Notes: generated by a model from the sequence alone, not told the origin. Positions 1 to 8,239 are shown, counted from the first letter of the stretch. The stretch: DNA of 13,044 bases from DATGKD01 sp035294855 (GCA_035294855.1 DATGKD010000157.1:1-13044), one strand, 5' to 3'. Translations and numbers: made by a program.

Positions 1-6
1 AGGAGG
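1..6 (+). promoter_or_regulatory. Shine-Dalgarno of ilvC
   Basis: A perfect AGGAGG lies 10 nt before the ATG at 17 and fixes the ilvC start. It is the first thing in the window, so the promoter and any upstream operon partner are not visible. Confidence 0.8.
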
Positions 7-16
7 CAGATCAGCC

Positions 17-1042
17 ATGGCCAAGCTGTACTACGAGTCCGACGCCGACGCGACGCTCATCCAGGGGCGCAAGGTCGCCATCGTGGGCTACGGCTCCCAG
101 GGTCACGCGCACGCGCTGAACCTGGCGGAGTCCGGCGTCGACGTCCGGGTGGCGCTGCGCGAGGGATCGTCGTCGGCTGCCAAGGCCGAGGAGGCCGGCC
201 TGCGGGTGTTGCCGGTCGCCGAAGCCGCTGCCGAGGCCGACCTCGTCATGATGTTGCTGCCCGACACCGAGCAGGCCGCGGTGTACGAGGAGTCCATCGC
301 GCCGCACCTGCGCCAGGGCGACGCGCTGTTCTTCGCGCACGGGTTCAACATCCGCTTCGGCCAGATCGTCCCGCCGGAGGGCGTGGACGTGGCCATGGTG
401 GCGCCCAAGGGCCCGGGGCATCTCGTGCGGCGCACGTACACCGAGGGTGGGGGCGTGCCCTCGCTCGTGGCCGTGGCGCAGGACGCCTCCGGCAAGGCGC
501 ACGACCTGGCGCTGTCGTATGCGTACGCGCTGGGCGCGACGCGCGCCGGCGTGCTCGACACCACGTTCGAGGAGGAGACCGAGACCGACCTGTTTGGCGA
601 GCAGGTCGTGTTGTGCGGCGGGCTGACCTCGCTGGTGCAAGCGGGCTACGAGACGCTCGTCGACGCCGGCTACCAGCCGGAGTCGGCGTACTTCGAGTGC
701 CTGCACGAGCTCAAGCTCATCGTCGACCTCATGTACGAGCAGGGGATCGCGGGGATGCGGTACTCGATCTCGGACACCGCCGAGTACGGCGACCTCACGC
801 GCGGCCCGCGGGTCATCGACGAGAACGTGCGCGCCACGATGCGCCAGATCCTGGCGGACATCCGCTCGGGTGCGTTCGCCGAGGAGTGGATCGCCGAGAA
901 CCGCGCCGGTCGTCCCCGCTTCGAGCGCTTACGTGCCGCGGGCAAGGCGCACCCCATCGAGGAGGTCGGGGAGGAGCTGCGGGCGATGATGCCGTTCATC
1001 AGCGCCGGCAAGGCGCGCGTGCAGGACGTCTCCGGCGGGTGA
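17..1042 (+). CDS. ilvC: Ketol-acid reductoisomerase (NADP+)
   Basis: This is the cytoplasmic second enzyme of valine and isoleucine synthesis. It isomerises and reduces acetolactate or acetohydroxybutyrate using Mg2+ and NADPH. The 341-residue length fits the short class I family. The N-terminal Rossmann domain shows GYGSQG at residues 24-29, followed by HAHALNL. A serine-rich loop at 50-53 after the second strand is typical of NADPH users. The catalytic lysine lies in KGPGH (K131). The all-helical C-terminal domain has the metal ligands D191 and E195 (DLFGEQ) and the acidic pair E227/E231 in YFECLHELK, plus the substrate motif SISDTAEYGD. The start follows a perfect Shine-Dalgarno. The stop overlaps the next gene's GTG, so tldD is probably translated from the same mRNA. 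ilvB and ilvN are expected upstream but lie outside the window. Confidence 0.97.
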   Translation: MAKLYYESDADATLIQGRKVAIVGYGSQGHAHALNLAESGVDVRVALREGSSSAAKAEEAGLRVLPVAEAAAEADLVMMLLPDTEQAAVYEESIAPHLRQGDALFFAHGFNIRFGQIVPPEGVDVAMVAPKGPGHLVRRTYTEGGGVPSLVAVAQDASGKAHDLALSYAYALGATRAGVLDTTFEEETETDLFGEQVVLCGGLTSLVQAGYETLVDAGYQPESAYFECLHELKLIVDLMYEQGIAGMRYSISDTAEYGDLTRGPRVIDENVRATMRQILADIRSGAFAEEWIAENRAGRPRFERLRAAGKAHPIEEVGEELRAMMPFISAGKARVQDVSGG

Positions 1043-2553
1043 GCTCCCCGCCCGAGCGGGGCGAGTTCGGTGGCCTGCCGGTCGCGGAGGTGCGCTCGGC
1101 CGCTTTGGAGCGCGCCCAGCAGCTCGGCTGCCGCCACGCCGAGGTACGCATCGAGCACATCCGCTCGCAGTTCGTGTCCCTGCGCGACGGCAGGGTCGAG
1201 ACCACCGTCGACGACACCGAGATCGGCGTGGGCCTGCGCGTCGTGCACGACGGGTCGATCGGCTTCGCGGCCGGCGTCGAGGTGCACCCCCACGCCGCCG
1301 CGCACCTGGCCGAGGAAGCCGTCGGCCTGGCGCGCGCCACCGCCGGCGCGCTCGGCCGGCCGGTGGAGCTCGCCGCGGAGCCGCCCCACGGCCACGACTA
1401 CTGGGTGTCGCCGTACGAGGTGGACCCCGGGGAAGTGGCGCAGGCGGACAAGGTCGCCCTCCTGGAGGACTGGAGCGGCCGGCTGCTTGCCTCGCCGTCG
1501 GTCGACCACGTGGCCGCCCGGGTGCTCGCCGTGGTGGAGGACAAGATCTACGCCGACCTGGCGGGCACCGTCACCGAACAGCGGCGCGTGCGCATCCACC
1601 CGGTGGTGGAGGCCATCGGCGTCGACCGGTCCACCGGGACGTTCGAGTCGATGCGCACGCTCGCGCCCCCGGTCGGGCGCGGCTGGGAGTACGCCATGGG
1701 CGAAGGCTGGGACTGGGACGCCGAGCTGGCGCAGGTCCCGGACCTGCTGGCCGAGAAGATGGCCGCGCCCTCGGTGGAGGCGGGCACCTACGACCTCGTG
1801 ATCGACCCGTCCAACCTGTGGCTCACGATCCACGAGTCGGTGGGCCACGCCACCGAGCTGGACCGCGCCCTCGGGTACGAGGCCGCCTACGCCGGCACGT
1901 CGTTCGCCACCTTCGACCAGCTCGGCAGGCTCAAGTACGGGTCGGAGGTCATGCACGTCACCGGCGACCGCACCGCGCCGCACGGGCTCGCCACGGTCGG
2001 CTACGACGACGAGGGCGTCGAGGCCCAGTCCTTCGACATCGTGCGCGACGGCGTGCTCGTGGGATACCAGCTCGACCGGAGGATGGCCGCCGACAACGGC
2101 TTCGCCCGATCGAACGGGTGCGCGTTCGCAGATTCCCCGTTGCACGTGCCGATCCAGCGGATGGCGAACGTCTCGCTGGCGCCTGCGCCCGCGGAAGGGC
2201 CGACGACCGACGAGCTGTGCTCCGCCGCAGGTCGCGGTATCTACGTCATGGGCGACAAGAGCTGGTCCATCGACATGCAGCGGCACAACTTCCAGTTCAC
2301 GGGCCAGCGCTTCTACCGCATCGAGGGCGGGCGCCTCGCCGGGCAACTGAAAGACGCGGCCTACCAGGCGCAGACGACCGAGTTCTGGGGATCGCTCGAG
2401 GCTGTCGGCGGGACCTCGACCTACGTGCTCGGGGGCGCCTTCAACTGCGGCAAGGGTCAGCCGGGGCAGGTGGCACCGGTGAGCCACGGTTGCCCGTCGG
2501 CGCTCTTCCGGGGGATCCGCATCCTGAACGCACGCAGCGAGGCGGGCCCGTGA
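1039..2553 (+). CDS. tldD: TldD-type metallopeptidase subunit
   Basis: This is the catalytic subunit of the TldD/TldE (PmbA) cytoplasmic metalloprotease. The E. coli pair is known to trim microcin B17 precursor and to degrade the antitoxin CcdA. The protein has 504 residues from the GTG at 1039, close to the E. coli length of about 480. The zinc motif HESVGH lies at residues 265-270 (HExxxH), and the expected downstream cysteine is present in the CGKGQ segment (C470). The reading frame is open far upstream, but that part runs through ilvC out of frame. The GTG overlapping the ilvC stop (GTGA) is the natural start and implies translational coupling. tldE follows after 31 bp, as expected for a heterodimer. 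The physiological substrate here is unknown. No ribosomal peptide precursor gene is visible nearby. Confidence 0.93.
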   Translation: MSSPPERGEFGGLPVAEVRSAALERAQQLGCRHAEVRIEHIRSQFVSLRDGRVETTVDDTEIGVGLRVVHDGSIGFAAGVEVHPHAAAHLAEEAVGLARATAGALGRPVELAAEPPHGHDYWVSPYEVDPGEVAQADKVALLEDWSGRLLASPSVDHVAARVLAVVEDKIYADLAGTVTEQRRVRIHPVVEAIGVDRSTGTFESMRTLAPPVGRGWEYAMGEGWDWDAELAQVPDLLAEKMAAPSVEAGTYDLVIDPSNLWLTIHESVGHATELDRALGYEAAYAGTSFATFDQLGRLKYGSEVMHVTGDRTAPHGLATVGYDDEGVEAQSFDIVRDGVLVGYQLDRRMAADNGFARSNGCAFADSPLHVPIQRMANVSLAPAPAEGPTTDELCSAAGRGIYVMGDKSWSIDMQRHNFQFTGQRFYRIEGGRLAGQLKDAAYQAQTTEFWGSLEAVGGTSTYVLGGAFNCGKGQPGQVAPVSHGCPSALFRGIRILNARSEAGP

Positions 2554-2572
2554 GGCGCGTTCGCACACGTCC

Positions 2573-2577
2573 GGAGG
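2573..2577 (+). promoter_or_regulatory. Shine-Dalgarno of tldE
   Basis: GGAGG lies 7 nt before the GTG at 2585. It supports that GTG as the start rather than any internal ATG. Confidence 0.6.
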
Positions 2578-2584
2578 CGGGTTC

Positions 2585-4081
2585 GTGAGCAGTTCGGGAG
2601 AGGGGCGGCTCGAGCCTCCGCAGACGGTCGTCGAGCGTGCCCTGGCGGCTTCGAGGAGCGACGGCTGCGCCGTGCTCGTCGAGGAGATCAGCCAGGCGGA
2701 GGTGCGCTTCGCCAACAACACGACGACGACCAACGGCGTGCGCCGTGACCGTCGGGTCGTGGTGGTGAGCTTCCGCCTCGCGGCGGGGCAGGACGGCGCC
2801 GGCGGCCCCATGAAGGCAGGCGGCCCCATGAAGGCAAGCGGCGCGGTCGGCGAGGCTCCCACGTCGGTCGGAGTGGCGAGCGCCAGCGGCGTGGTCGACG
2901 TGGAGGAGCTCGTGCGGGCGAGCGAGTCCGAGGCGCAGCGCGCCGCGCCGGCGGAGGATGCCGCGCCGTTGCTCGAGCCCCATGGGCCCGACGGGACCGG
3001 AGTCGGGGCCGCCGCCGCCGACTTCGACGAACCTGCCGAGCTCACGAGCCCCGCGGTCCTCGACCGGGTGGTGGGCGGGCTCGGCGATGCGTTCGGGCGG
3101 GCGCGTGACGCCGGGCGGCTGCTGGCCGGGTTCGCCACGCACGGGGTGGGGAGCGCCTACCTCGGCACGAGCACGGGCGTGCGCCTGCGGCACGTCCAGC
3201 CCGCCGGCACCATGGAGCTGGTGGCGCGCAGCACCGACGGCAAGCGCTCGGTGTGGGCGGGGGCCGGCACCGATTCGTTCCTGGACATCGACATCGCGGA
3301 ATTCGAACGGCGGGTCGTCGAGCGCCTCGGGTGGGCGGAGCGCCGGGTGGAGCTGCCGGCCGGGCGCTACGAGGTGATCCTCCCGCCCGATGCCACCGCG
3401 GATCTCATGGTGCCGATGTCGGAGGCCATGTCGGGGCGCGACGCCGAGGAGGGGCAGAGCGCCTTTGCCGCTCCGGACGGCGGTACGAAAGTCGGTCAGT
3501 CGCTGTCGCCGCTCCCGTTCGAGCTGCGCGGCGACCCGACCGAGCGCGGCCTCGAGTGCGCGCCGTTCCTCGCCACCGGTGCCTCCGGCACCGACGTGTC
3601 GGTGTTCGACAACGGGCTGCCCGTACGGCTCACGAAGTGGATCTCGCAGGGCCGCCTCGAGCGCCTCCGCTACCACCGCGCCGGGGCGGCGCGATCGGGG
3701 GTGGAGGCGGCCGCGCCGGTGGGCAATCTCGTGCTGGAGCTTCCGGGCGCCACGGGTTCCCTCCACGATGTCGTGGCGAATACCGAACGCGCGCTCCTCC
3801 TGACGTGCCTCTGGTACATCCGGGAGGTCGACCCGGTGACGCTGTTGTTGACCGGGCTCACCCGCGACGGCGTCTACCTCGTGGAGAACGGCGAGGTGGT
3901 GGGGGCGGTCAACAACTTCCGGTTCAACGAGAGCCCGCTCGAGGTCCTGGCGCGCGCCACCGAGGCGTCGCGTTCGGTGCGGGCGCTGTCGCGCGAATGG
4001 GGCGAGTGGCAGAACCGAACGGCCATGCCGGCGCTGCGCGTGGCGGACTTCAACATGAGCTCGGTGAGCCCGGCCACCTGA
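2585..4081 (+). CDS. tldE: TldE/PmbA-type protease subunit
   Basis: This is the non-catalytic partner of TldD in the TldD/TldE heterodimer, and it has 498 residues. It lacks an HExxxH motif, as expected for TldE. Family-typical stretches are RFANNTTTTNGVRRDRR near residues 41-57, SVFDNGLPVRLTKW in the middle, and the C-terminal run LTGLTRDGVYLVENGE, then GAVNNFRFNESP and MPALRVADFNMSS. Two features stand out. An alanine/glycine-rich insert at about residues 69-90 contains the hexapeptide GGPMKA twice in tandem. It is encoded by a perfect 18-bp duplication and sits between two conserved N-terminal strands. The gene lies 31 bp after tldD and is presumably cotranscribed with ilvC-tldD. It converges on serC. 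Confidence 0.92.
   Translation: MSSSGEGRLEPPQTVVERALAASRSDGCAVLVEEISQAEVRFANNTTTTNGVRRDRRVVVVSFRLAAGQDGAGGPMKAGGPMKASGAVGEAPTSVGVASASGVVDVEELVRASESEAQRAAPAEDAAPLLEPHGPDGTGVGAAAADFDEPAELTSPAVLDRVVGGLGDAFGRARDAGRLLAGFATHGVGSAYLGTSTGVRLRHVQPAGTMELVARSTDGKRSVWAGAGTDSFLDIDIAEFERRVVERLGWAERRVELPAGRYEVILPPDATADLMVPMSEAMSGRDAEEGQSAFAAPDGGTKVGQSLSPLPFELRGDPTERGLECAPFLATGASGTDVSVFDNGLPVRLTKWISQGRLERLRYHRAGAARSGVEAAAPVGNLVLELPGATGSLHDVVANTERALLLTCLWYIREVDPVTLLLTGLTRDGVYLVENGEVVGAVNNFRFNESPLEVLARATEASRSVRALSREWGEWQNRTAMPALRVADFNMSSVSPAT
2801..2836 (+). repeat. 18-bp perfect tandem duplication inside tldE
   Basis: Two identical 18-bp units (2801-2818 and 2819-2836) lie in frame and add a second GGPMKA to the protein. 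The length keeps the frame, so the product stays intact. A young slippage event in a surface loop is the simplest reading. Confidence 0.85.
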
Positions 4082-4154
4082 GCGACGGCGTGCCGCTCAC
4101 ACCGGCCGATTCCACTCACCGGCCTCGGCGAACTCGACTCCCATCCCCCCAAGA

Positions 4155-4180
4155 CTCCATCTCCAGAGGGGAGTGTGGAG
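4155..4180. terminator. Possible bidirectional terminator between tldE and serC
   Basis: In the 106-bp convergent gap, CTCCA pairs with TGGAG and, one step inside, CTCC pairs with GGAG around a 5-nt loop, giving about 9 bp with a small internal bulge. There is no T tract on either side. The position between two converging stops is the main argument. Confidence 0.4.
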
Positions 4181-4187
4181 ACGCGAC

Positions 4188-5366
4188 TCAACCGGCGAGG
4201 GCGCCCACCACGTAATTGATGCAGCCGCACAGCGCGGCCACGTCCTCGGGATCGATGGCCGGGAACATGGCGATGCGCAGCTGGTTGCGCCCGAGCTTGC
4301 GGTAGGGCTCGGTGTCGACGATGCCGTTGGCGCGCAGGGCGGCGGCCACTTTGGAGGCGTCGACGGCGTCCACGAAGTCGACGGTCCCGACGACGTGGCT
4401 GCGCTCGGAGGGCTTGCCCACGAACGGTGTGCCGAAGTCGGACTGCTCGGCCCACGTGTAGAGCACCTCGGCGGAACGGTCGCAGCGGCTGGCCGCCCAC
4501 TCAAGCCCGCCGCCGTCCAGCATCCACTCCACCTGCTCGGCCAACAGGAGGAGCGTGGCGAGCGCCGGGGTGTTGTAGGTCTGTTCCAGCTTCGAGTTCT
4601 CGACCGCGATGCCGAGGTCCAAGAAGGCCGGCACCCACCGCCCCGACGCAGAGATGCGCGCCACGCGGTCGAGAGCGGCCGGTGACATGAGCGCGATCCA
4701 CAAACCGCCGTCGGACGCGAAGCACTTCTGCGGGGCGAAGTAGTAGGCGTCGAACTGGGACGGGTCGACCCGCAGGCCGCCCGCGGCCGAGGTGCCGTCC
4801 ACCGCCACCAGGGCTCCGCCGCGCTCGCCTGAGGCCGGCGCGCCCGGCCGGCGGATCTCCATCGACACCCCGGTCGAGGTCTCGTTGTGGGTGAGCGCAT
4901 ACAGGTCGACGCCGTCGGTGGCCTCGGGCACGGGGTGCGTGCCCGGCGGGGACTCGATGACCTGGGGGTCCGCGAGGTGCGGGGCGGCCTTGGCGGCGGC
5001 CGCGAACTTCGAGCTGAACTCGCCGAACGACAGATGCTGGCTGCGCTGCTCGATCAGGCAGAACGTGGCGACGTCCCAGAAGCACGTGGTGCCGCCGTTG
5101 CCCAGCACGACCTCGTAGCCGTCGGGGAGCGAGAACAGGGTGCGCAGACCGCTCCGCACCCGACCCACGACCGAACGCACGCCGGCCTGGCGGTGGCTCG
5201 TGCCCAGGTAACCGGGTGCGACCGCGGCGAGGCCTGCGACCTGCTCGGGCCGAACCTTGGAGGGGCCGCTGCCGAACCGGCCGTCGGACGGCTTCAACGA
5301 GTCGGGGATCTGGACCGAAAGTGGGTTGCCGGAAGGGTCGGGGGCGCTCGTCACGTGTGCAAGCAT
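4188..5366 (-). CDS. serC: Phosphoserine aminotransferase, actinobacterial type
   Basis: This PLP enzyme makes 3-phosphoserine from 3-phosphohydroxypyruvate and glutamate, the second step of serine synthesis. From the ATG at 5366 it has 392 residues. The N-terminus FGSGPSKVRPEQ at 31-42, then GTSHRQ, is typical of the divergent SerC form found in Actinobacteria and some archaea. The phosphate/PLP region is GNGGTT at 89-94, the Schiff-base lysine is K214 in FAPQKCF, and QTYNTPA at 262-268 is the conserved substrate segment. An upstream ATG in frame at 5429 would run into aspC, so I prefer 5366. A GTG at 5354 (VTSAPDP) is also possible. No clear Shine-Dalgarno precedes 5366, so a leaderless mRNA is likely. 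serA, the preceding pathway step, lies just beyond aspC. Confidence 0.92.
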   Translation of the reverse strand: MLAHVTSAPDPSGNPLSVQIPDSLKPSDGRFGSGPSKVRPEQVAGLAAVAPGYLGTSHRQAGVRSVVGRVRSGLRTLFSLPDGYEVVLGNGGTTCFWDVATFCLIEQRSQHLSFGEFSSKFAAAAKAAPHLADPQVIESPPGTHPVPEATDGVDLYALTHNETSTGVSMEIRRPGAPASGERGGALVAVDGTSAAGGLRVDPSQFDAYYFAPQKCFASDGGLWIALMSPAALDRVARISASGRWVPAFLDLGIAVENSKLEQTYNTPALATLLLLAEQVEWMLDGGGLEWAASRCDRSAEVLYTWAEQSDFGTPFVGKPSERSHVVGTVDFVDAVDASKVAAALRANGIVDTEPYRKLGRNQLRIAMFPAIDPEDVAALCGCINYVVGALAG

Positions 5367-5400
5367 GACAGCCGTGGTGAGAGCACGCGACGCGACGGCT

Positions 5401-5422
5401 GATCGATGACCGATCGATGACC
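5401..5422. repeat. 11-bp perfect tandem repeat in the serC/aspC divergent region
   Basis: GATCGATGACC occurs twice head to tail (5401-5411, 5412-5422). The second copy contains the ATG proposed for aspC. The unit includes the palindrome ATCGAT. It sits in the short spacer between two divergent biosynthetic genes. It could be an operator pair or a chance duplication, and the sequence cannot decide. Confidence 0.7.
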
Positions 5423-6637
5423 GGGACACGGGTCAGACCGGGCGGCGTGTCGAAACGCGTCGCGGCGGTGTCGCCGTCCGCCACGTTGGCCGTCGACGCC
5501 AAGGCCAAGGCGCTCGCCGCGGCGGGCGAGGACGTCATCGGTTTCGGCGCGGGCGAGCCCGACTTCCCCACGCCGCTGCGCATCGTCGAAGCGGCCGTGG
5601 CCGCGTGCCGGGACCCCGCCATGCACCACTACACGCCAACCGCGGGGCTCCCGGCGCTACGCGAAGCCATCGCCGCGAAGACCCGTCGCGACTCGGGCTT
5701 CGAGGTCGCCGCCTCGCAGGTCCTGGTGACGAACGGGGCCAAGCAGGCGGTGTACGAGGCGTTCGCCACGCTGCTCGACCCCGGCGACGAGGTCCTCGTA
5801 CCGGCTCCGTACTGGACGACCTATCCGGAGGCCGTCGCCCTGGCGGGCGGCGTGCCGGTGCCGGTCGAGACCGAGGAGGCCGACGGCTTCCACGTGCGGG
5901 TCGAGGCGCTCGAGGCGGCGGTCACCGACGCCACCAAGGTCCTGTTGTTCGTGTCCCCCAACAACCCGACCGGCGCCGTCGCCACGCCGGACGAGGTGGC
6001 GGCCATCGGTCGCTTCGCGCTCGACCGTGGCCTGTGGGTGGTGACGGACGAGATCTACGAGCATCTCGTCTACGGCGGGCGGCGGTTCACGTCCATGCCC
6101 GTGGCCGTCCCCGAGCTCGCCGAGCAGTGCGTCGTCATCAACGGGGTGGCGAAGACGTACGCCATGACCGGGTGGCGGGTGGGGTGGCTGATCGGGCCGC
6201 GCCCGGTGGTGGACGCGGCGTCCAACCTGCAGTCGCACGCCACGTCCAACGTGTCGAACGTTGCCCAGAAGGCCGCGCTCGAGGCGGTGGGTGGCGACCT
6301 GCACGCCGTGGAGGAGATGCGTGCCGTGTTCGACCGGCGCCGGCTCACCATCCACCGGATGCTGAACGAGTGCAACGGCGTCACGTGCGTGGAGCCGGAG
6401 GGAGCGTTCTATGCGTTTCCGTCGGTTCGCGGGCTGTTGGGACGGCGCGTGGCGGGTCGCGTGGTGGGCAGCTCGGTGGAGTTGGCCGAGGTGGCCATCG
6501 AGGAGGTCAAGGTGGCCGTGGTGCCGGGAGAGGCGTTCGGTGCGCCCGGCTACCTCCGCATGTCGTACGCCATGGGCGACGACGCCATCGTCGAGGGCGT
6601 CACCCGGCTGGCCAAGCTGTTCGCCACGGCCGGCTGA
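5417..6637 (+). CDS. aspC: Class I aspartate/aromatic-type aminotransferase
   Basis: This is a PLP-dependent fold-type I aminotransferase of the AspB/AspC Igamma group, probably interconverting aspartate and oxaloacetate with glutamate/2-oxoglutarate. It has 406 residues from the ATG at 5417. The order is GAGEPDFPTP at 44-53, SPNNPTG at 180-186 (N183 contacts PLP), D211 and Y214 in the TDEIYEHLVYGG block, Schiff-base lysine K246 in GVAKTYAMTGWRVGW, and the substrate carboxylate arginine R381 near the end. Family alignments usually begin at SKRV, which here follows a GTG at 5447. That GTG is a credible alternative start and would remove 10 residues. The exact substrate (aspartate, aromatic or other) cannot be read from sequence. 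The gene is divergent from serC and 30 bp ahead of serA, so it may supply or recycle glutamate-linked amino groups for the serine branch. Confidence 0.9.
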   Translation: MTGTRVRPGGVSKRVAAVSPSATLAVDAKAKALAAAGEDVIGFGAGEPDFPTPLRIVEAAVAACRDPAMHHYTPTAGLPALREAIAAKTRRDSGFEVAASQVLVTNGAKQAVYEAFATLLDPGDEVLVPAPYWTTYPEAVALAGGVPVPVETEEADGFHVRVEALEAAVTDATKVLLFVSPNNPTGAVATPDEVAAIGRFALDRGLWVVTDEIYEHLVYGGRRFTSMPVAVPELAEQCVVINGVAKTYAMTGWRVGWLIGPRPVVDAASNLQSHATSNVSNVAQKAALEAVGGDLHAVEEMRAVFDRRRLTIHRMLNECNGVTCVEPEGAFYAFPSVRGLLGRRVAGRVVGSSVELAEVAIEEVKVAVVPGEAFGAPGYLRMSYAMGDDAIVEGVTRLAKLFATAG

Positions 6638-6654
6638 CGCCGGTGCGCGGCCGT

Positions 6655-6660
6655 TAGGTT
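6655..6660 (+). promoter_or_regulatory. Candidate -10 element for a leaderless serA mRNA
   Basis: TAGGTT matches TANNNT and ends exactly 7 nt before the serA ATG, with no Shine-Dalgarno between. This is the arrangement of leaderless actinobacterial transcripts. A weak CTGACG lies 15 nt upstream in place of a -35. It suggests serA has its own promoter besides any read-through from aspC. Confidence 0.5.
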
Positions 6661-6667
6661 GCCGGGC

Positions 6668-8236
6668 ATGGCACGCGTCCTTGTCACCGAGAAGCTCGCC
6701 GAGCGGGGCCTGCGGGCGCTCGCCGACGCCGGTCACGACGTCGACGTCCAGCTCGAGCTGGCCCCGGCCGATCTGCTGGGCGCCGTTCGGGGCGCCCACG
6801 CGCTGATCGTCCGGTCGGCCACGCAGGTGACGTCGGAGGTGCTCGGGGCCGGCACCGAGCTGGCGGTCGTGGGCCGCGCCGGCATCGGCCTCGACAACGT
6901 GGACGTCGAGGCGGCCACGGCGCGCGGCGTCATGGTGGTGAACGCGCCCGAGTCCAACGTCCTCTCCGCCGCCGAGCACGCCATGGCGCTGTTGCTCGCC
7001 CAGGCCCGCAACGTCCCGCAGGCGCACGCCGCGCTCGTGGGCGGGAAGTGGGAGCGCTCCAAGTGGGAGGGCGTCGAGCTCCACGGCAAGGTCCTGGGCG
7101 TGGTCGGCCTGGGCCGCATCGGCGCGTTGGTGGCGCAACGGGCGCTGGCATTCGGCATGCGCCTGGCGGCTTACGACCCCTACGTGGCGCCGGAGCGAGC
7201 GCGCCAGATGGGCGTCCAGCTCATGTCGCTCGAGGACCTCGTGCAGGAGGCGGACTTCCTGACGATCCACCTGCCGAAAACCGCCGAGACGATGGGGCTC
7301 ATCGGGCGCGACCTCCTCGCCAAGGCCAAGCCCGGCATCCGCATCGTGAACGCAGCCCGCGGCGGATTGGTCGACGAGGACGCGCTCGCCGACGCGTTGC
7401 GTTCGGGACAGGTCGCGGGCGCGGCGATCGACGTGTTCGCCACCGAGCCGTGCACGGACTCGCCGCTCTTCGGCCTGCCCGGCGTGGTCGTGACGCCCCA
7501 CCTCGGCGCGTCGACGGCCGAGGCCCAGGACAAAGCCGGGGTGACGATCGCCGAGCAGGTGAACCTCGCGCTGGCGGGCGACTTCGTGCCGTTCGCCGTC
7601 AACGTGGCGGCGACCGAGGTCTCCGAGACGGTGCGCCCGTTCATGGGGCTGGCAGAAGCACTGGGCCGGTTCTTCGCGTGCCTCGGCGACGGCCTGCCCG
7701 AGTCGCTCGAGGTGGAGTACGAGGGCGGCCTGGCCGGCGCCAACACGTCCATTTTGACGCTGGCCGTCCTGAAGGGACTGTTCGCGAGCGGTACCGAGGA
7801 GCCCGTGTCGTACGTGAACGCGCCGCAACTCGCCGCGCAGCGGGGCCTCGAGGTACGGGAGATAACCACGACGGCGACGCGCGAATACGTGAACCTCATC
7901 ACGCTGACGTCCCGTGACCATTCGCTCGCGGGGACGTTGTCGGGCACCGGGGGGGAGCCGCGTTTCGTGTTGATCGACGACCACAAGGTCGAGGTGCCGC
8001 CGGCCAGGCACATGCTGCTCGTGCGGAACGACGACCGGCCGGGGATGGTCGGCGTCGTGGGCACCGCCCTGGGTGAGGCCGAGGTGTCGATCTCGGACAT
8101 GGACGTCGGCCCGTCGCGCACCGCCAACACGGCGCTGATGGTCCTCACCACGGACAAAGCGGTGCCGGAAGACACGGTGGCGCGGCTGCAGGCGGCCGAC
8201 GGCATTCTCGAGGTGCACCGGGTCACGTTGACCTGA
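6668..8236 (+). CDS. serA: D-3-phosphoglycerate dehydrogenase
   Basis: This enzyme oxidises 3-phosphoglycerate to 3-phosphohydroxypyruvate with NAD+, the committed step of serine synthesis. It has 522 residues, the long form with an intervening (ASB) domain as in mycobacteria. The NAD-binding fingerprint GLGRIG is at 147-152 with the ribose-binding D170. The catalytic set is R231 (NAARGG), E260 (FATEP) and H278 (TPHLGAST). Residues about 310-445 form the intervening domain, and about 446-522 form the ACT domain that binds serine for feedback inhibition in this family (known for M. tuberculosis, inferred here). The ATG at 6668 is chosen over a TTG 9 nt earlier because it sits 7 nt behind a TANNNT box and begins MARVLVTEKL as family members do. 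It works with serC, located across aspC. Confidence 0.96.
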   Translation: MARVLVTEKLAERGLRALADAGHDVDVQLELAPADLLGAVRGAHALIVRSATQVTSEVLGAGTELAVVGRAGIGLDNVDVEAATARGVMVVNAPESNVLSAAEHAMALLLAQARNVPQAHAALVGGKWERSKWEGVELHGKVLGVVGLGRIGALVAQRALAFGMRLAAYDPYVAPERARQMGVQLMSLEDLVQEADFLTIHLPKTAETMGLIGRDLLAKAKPGIRIVNAARGGLVDEDALADALRSGQVAGAAIDVFATEPCTDSPLFGLPGVVVTPHLGASTAEAQDKAGVTIAEQVNLALAGDFVPFAVNVAATEVSETVRPFMGLAEALGRFFACLGDGLPESLEVEYEGGLAGANTSILTLAVLKGLFASGTEEPVSYVNAPQLAAQRGLEVREITTTATREYVNLITLTSRDHSLAGTLSGTGGEPRFVLIDDHKVEVPPARHMLLVRNDDRPGMVGVVGTALGEAEVSISDMDVGPSRTANTALMVLTTDKAVPEDTVARLQAADGILEVHRVTLT

Positions 8237-8239
8237 GTC

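Noticed and set aside
613..1038. Upstream extension of the tldD reading frame into ilvC
   Set aside because: It translates to Arg-rich text from the wrong frame of ilvC. The GTG at 1039 gives a family-like length and a 4-nt overlap.
670..3138. 822-codon open frame on the minus strand across ilvC, tldD and tldE
   Set aside because: It lies opposite three well-supported genes and reads as Arg/Ala/Gly/His-rich low-quality protein with no motif. Long antisense frames are expected at this GC content.
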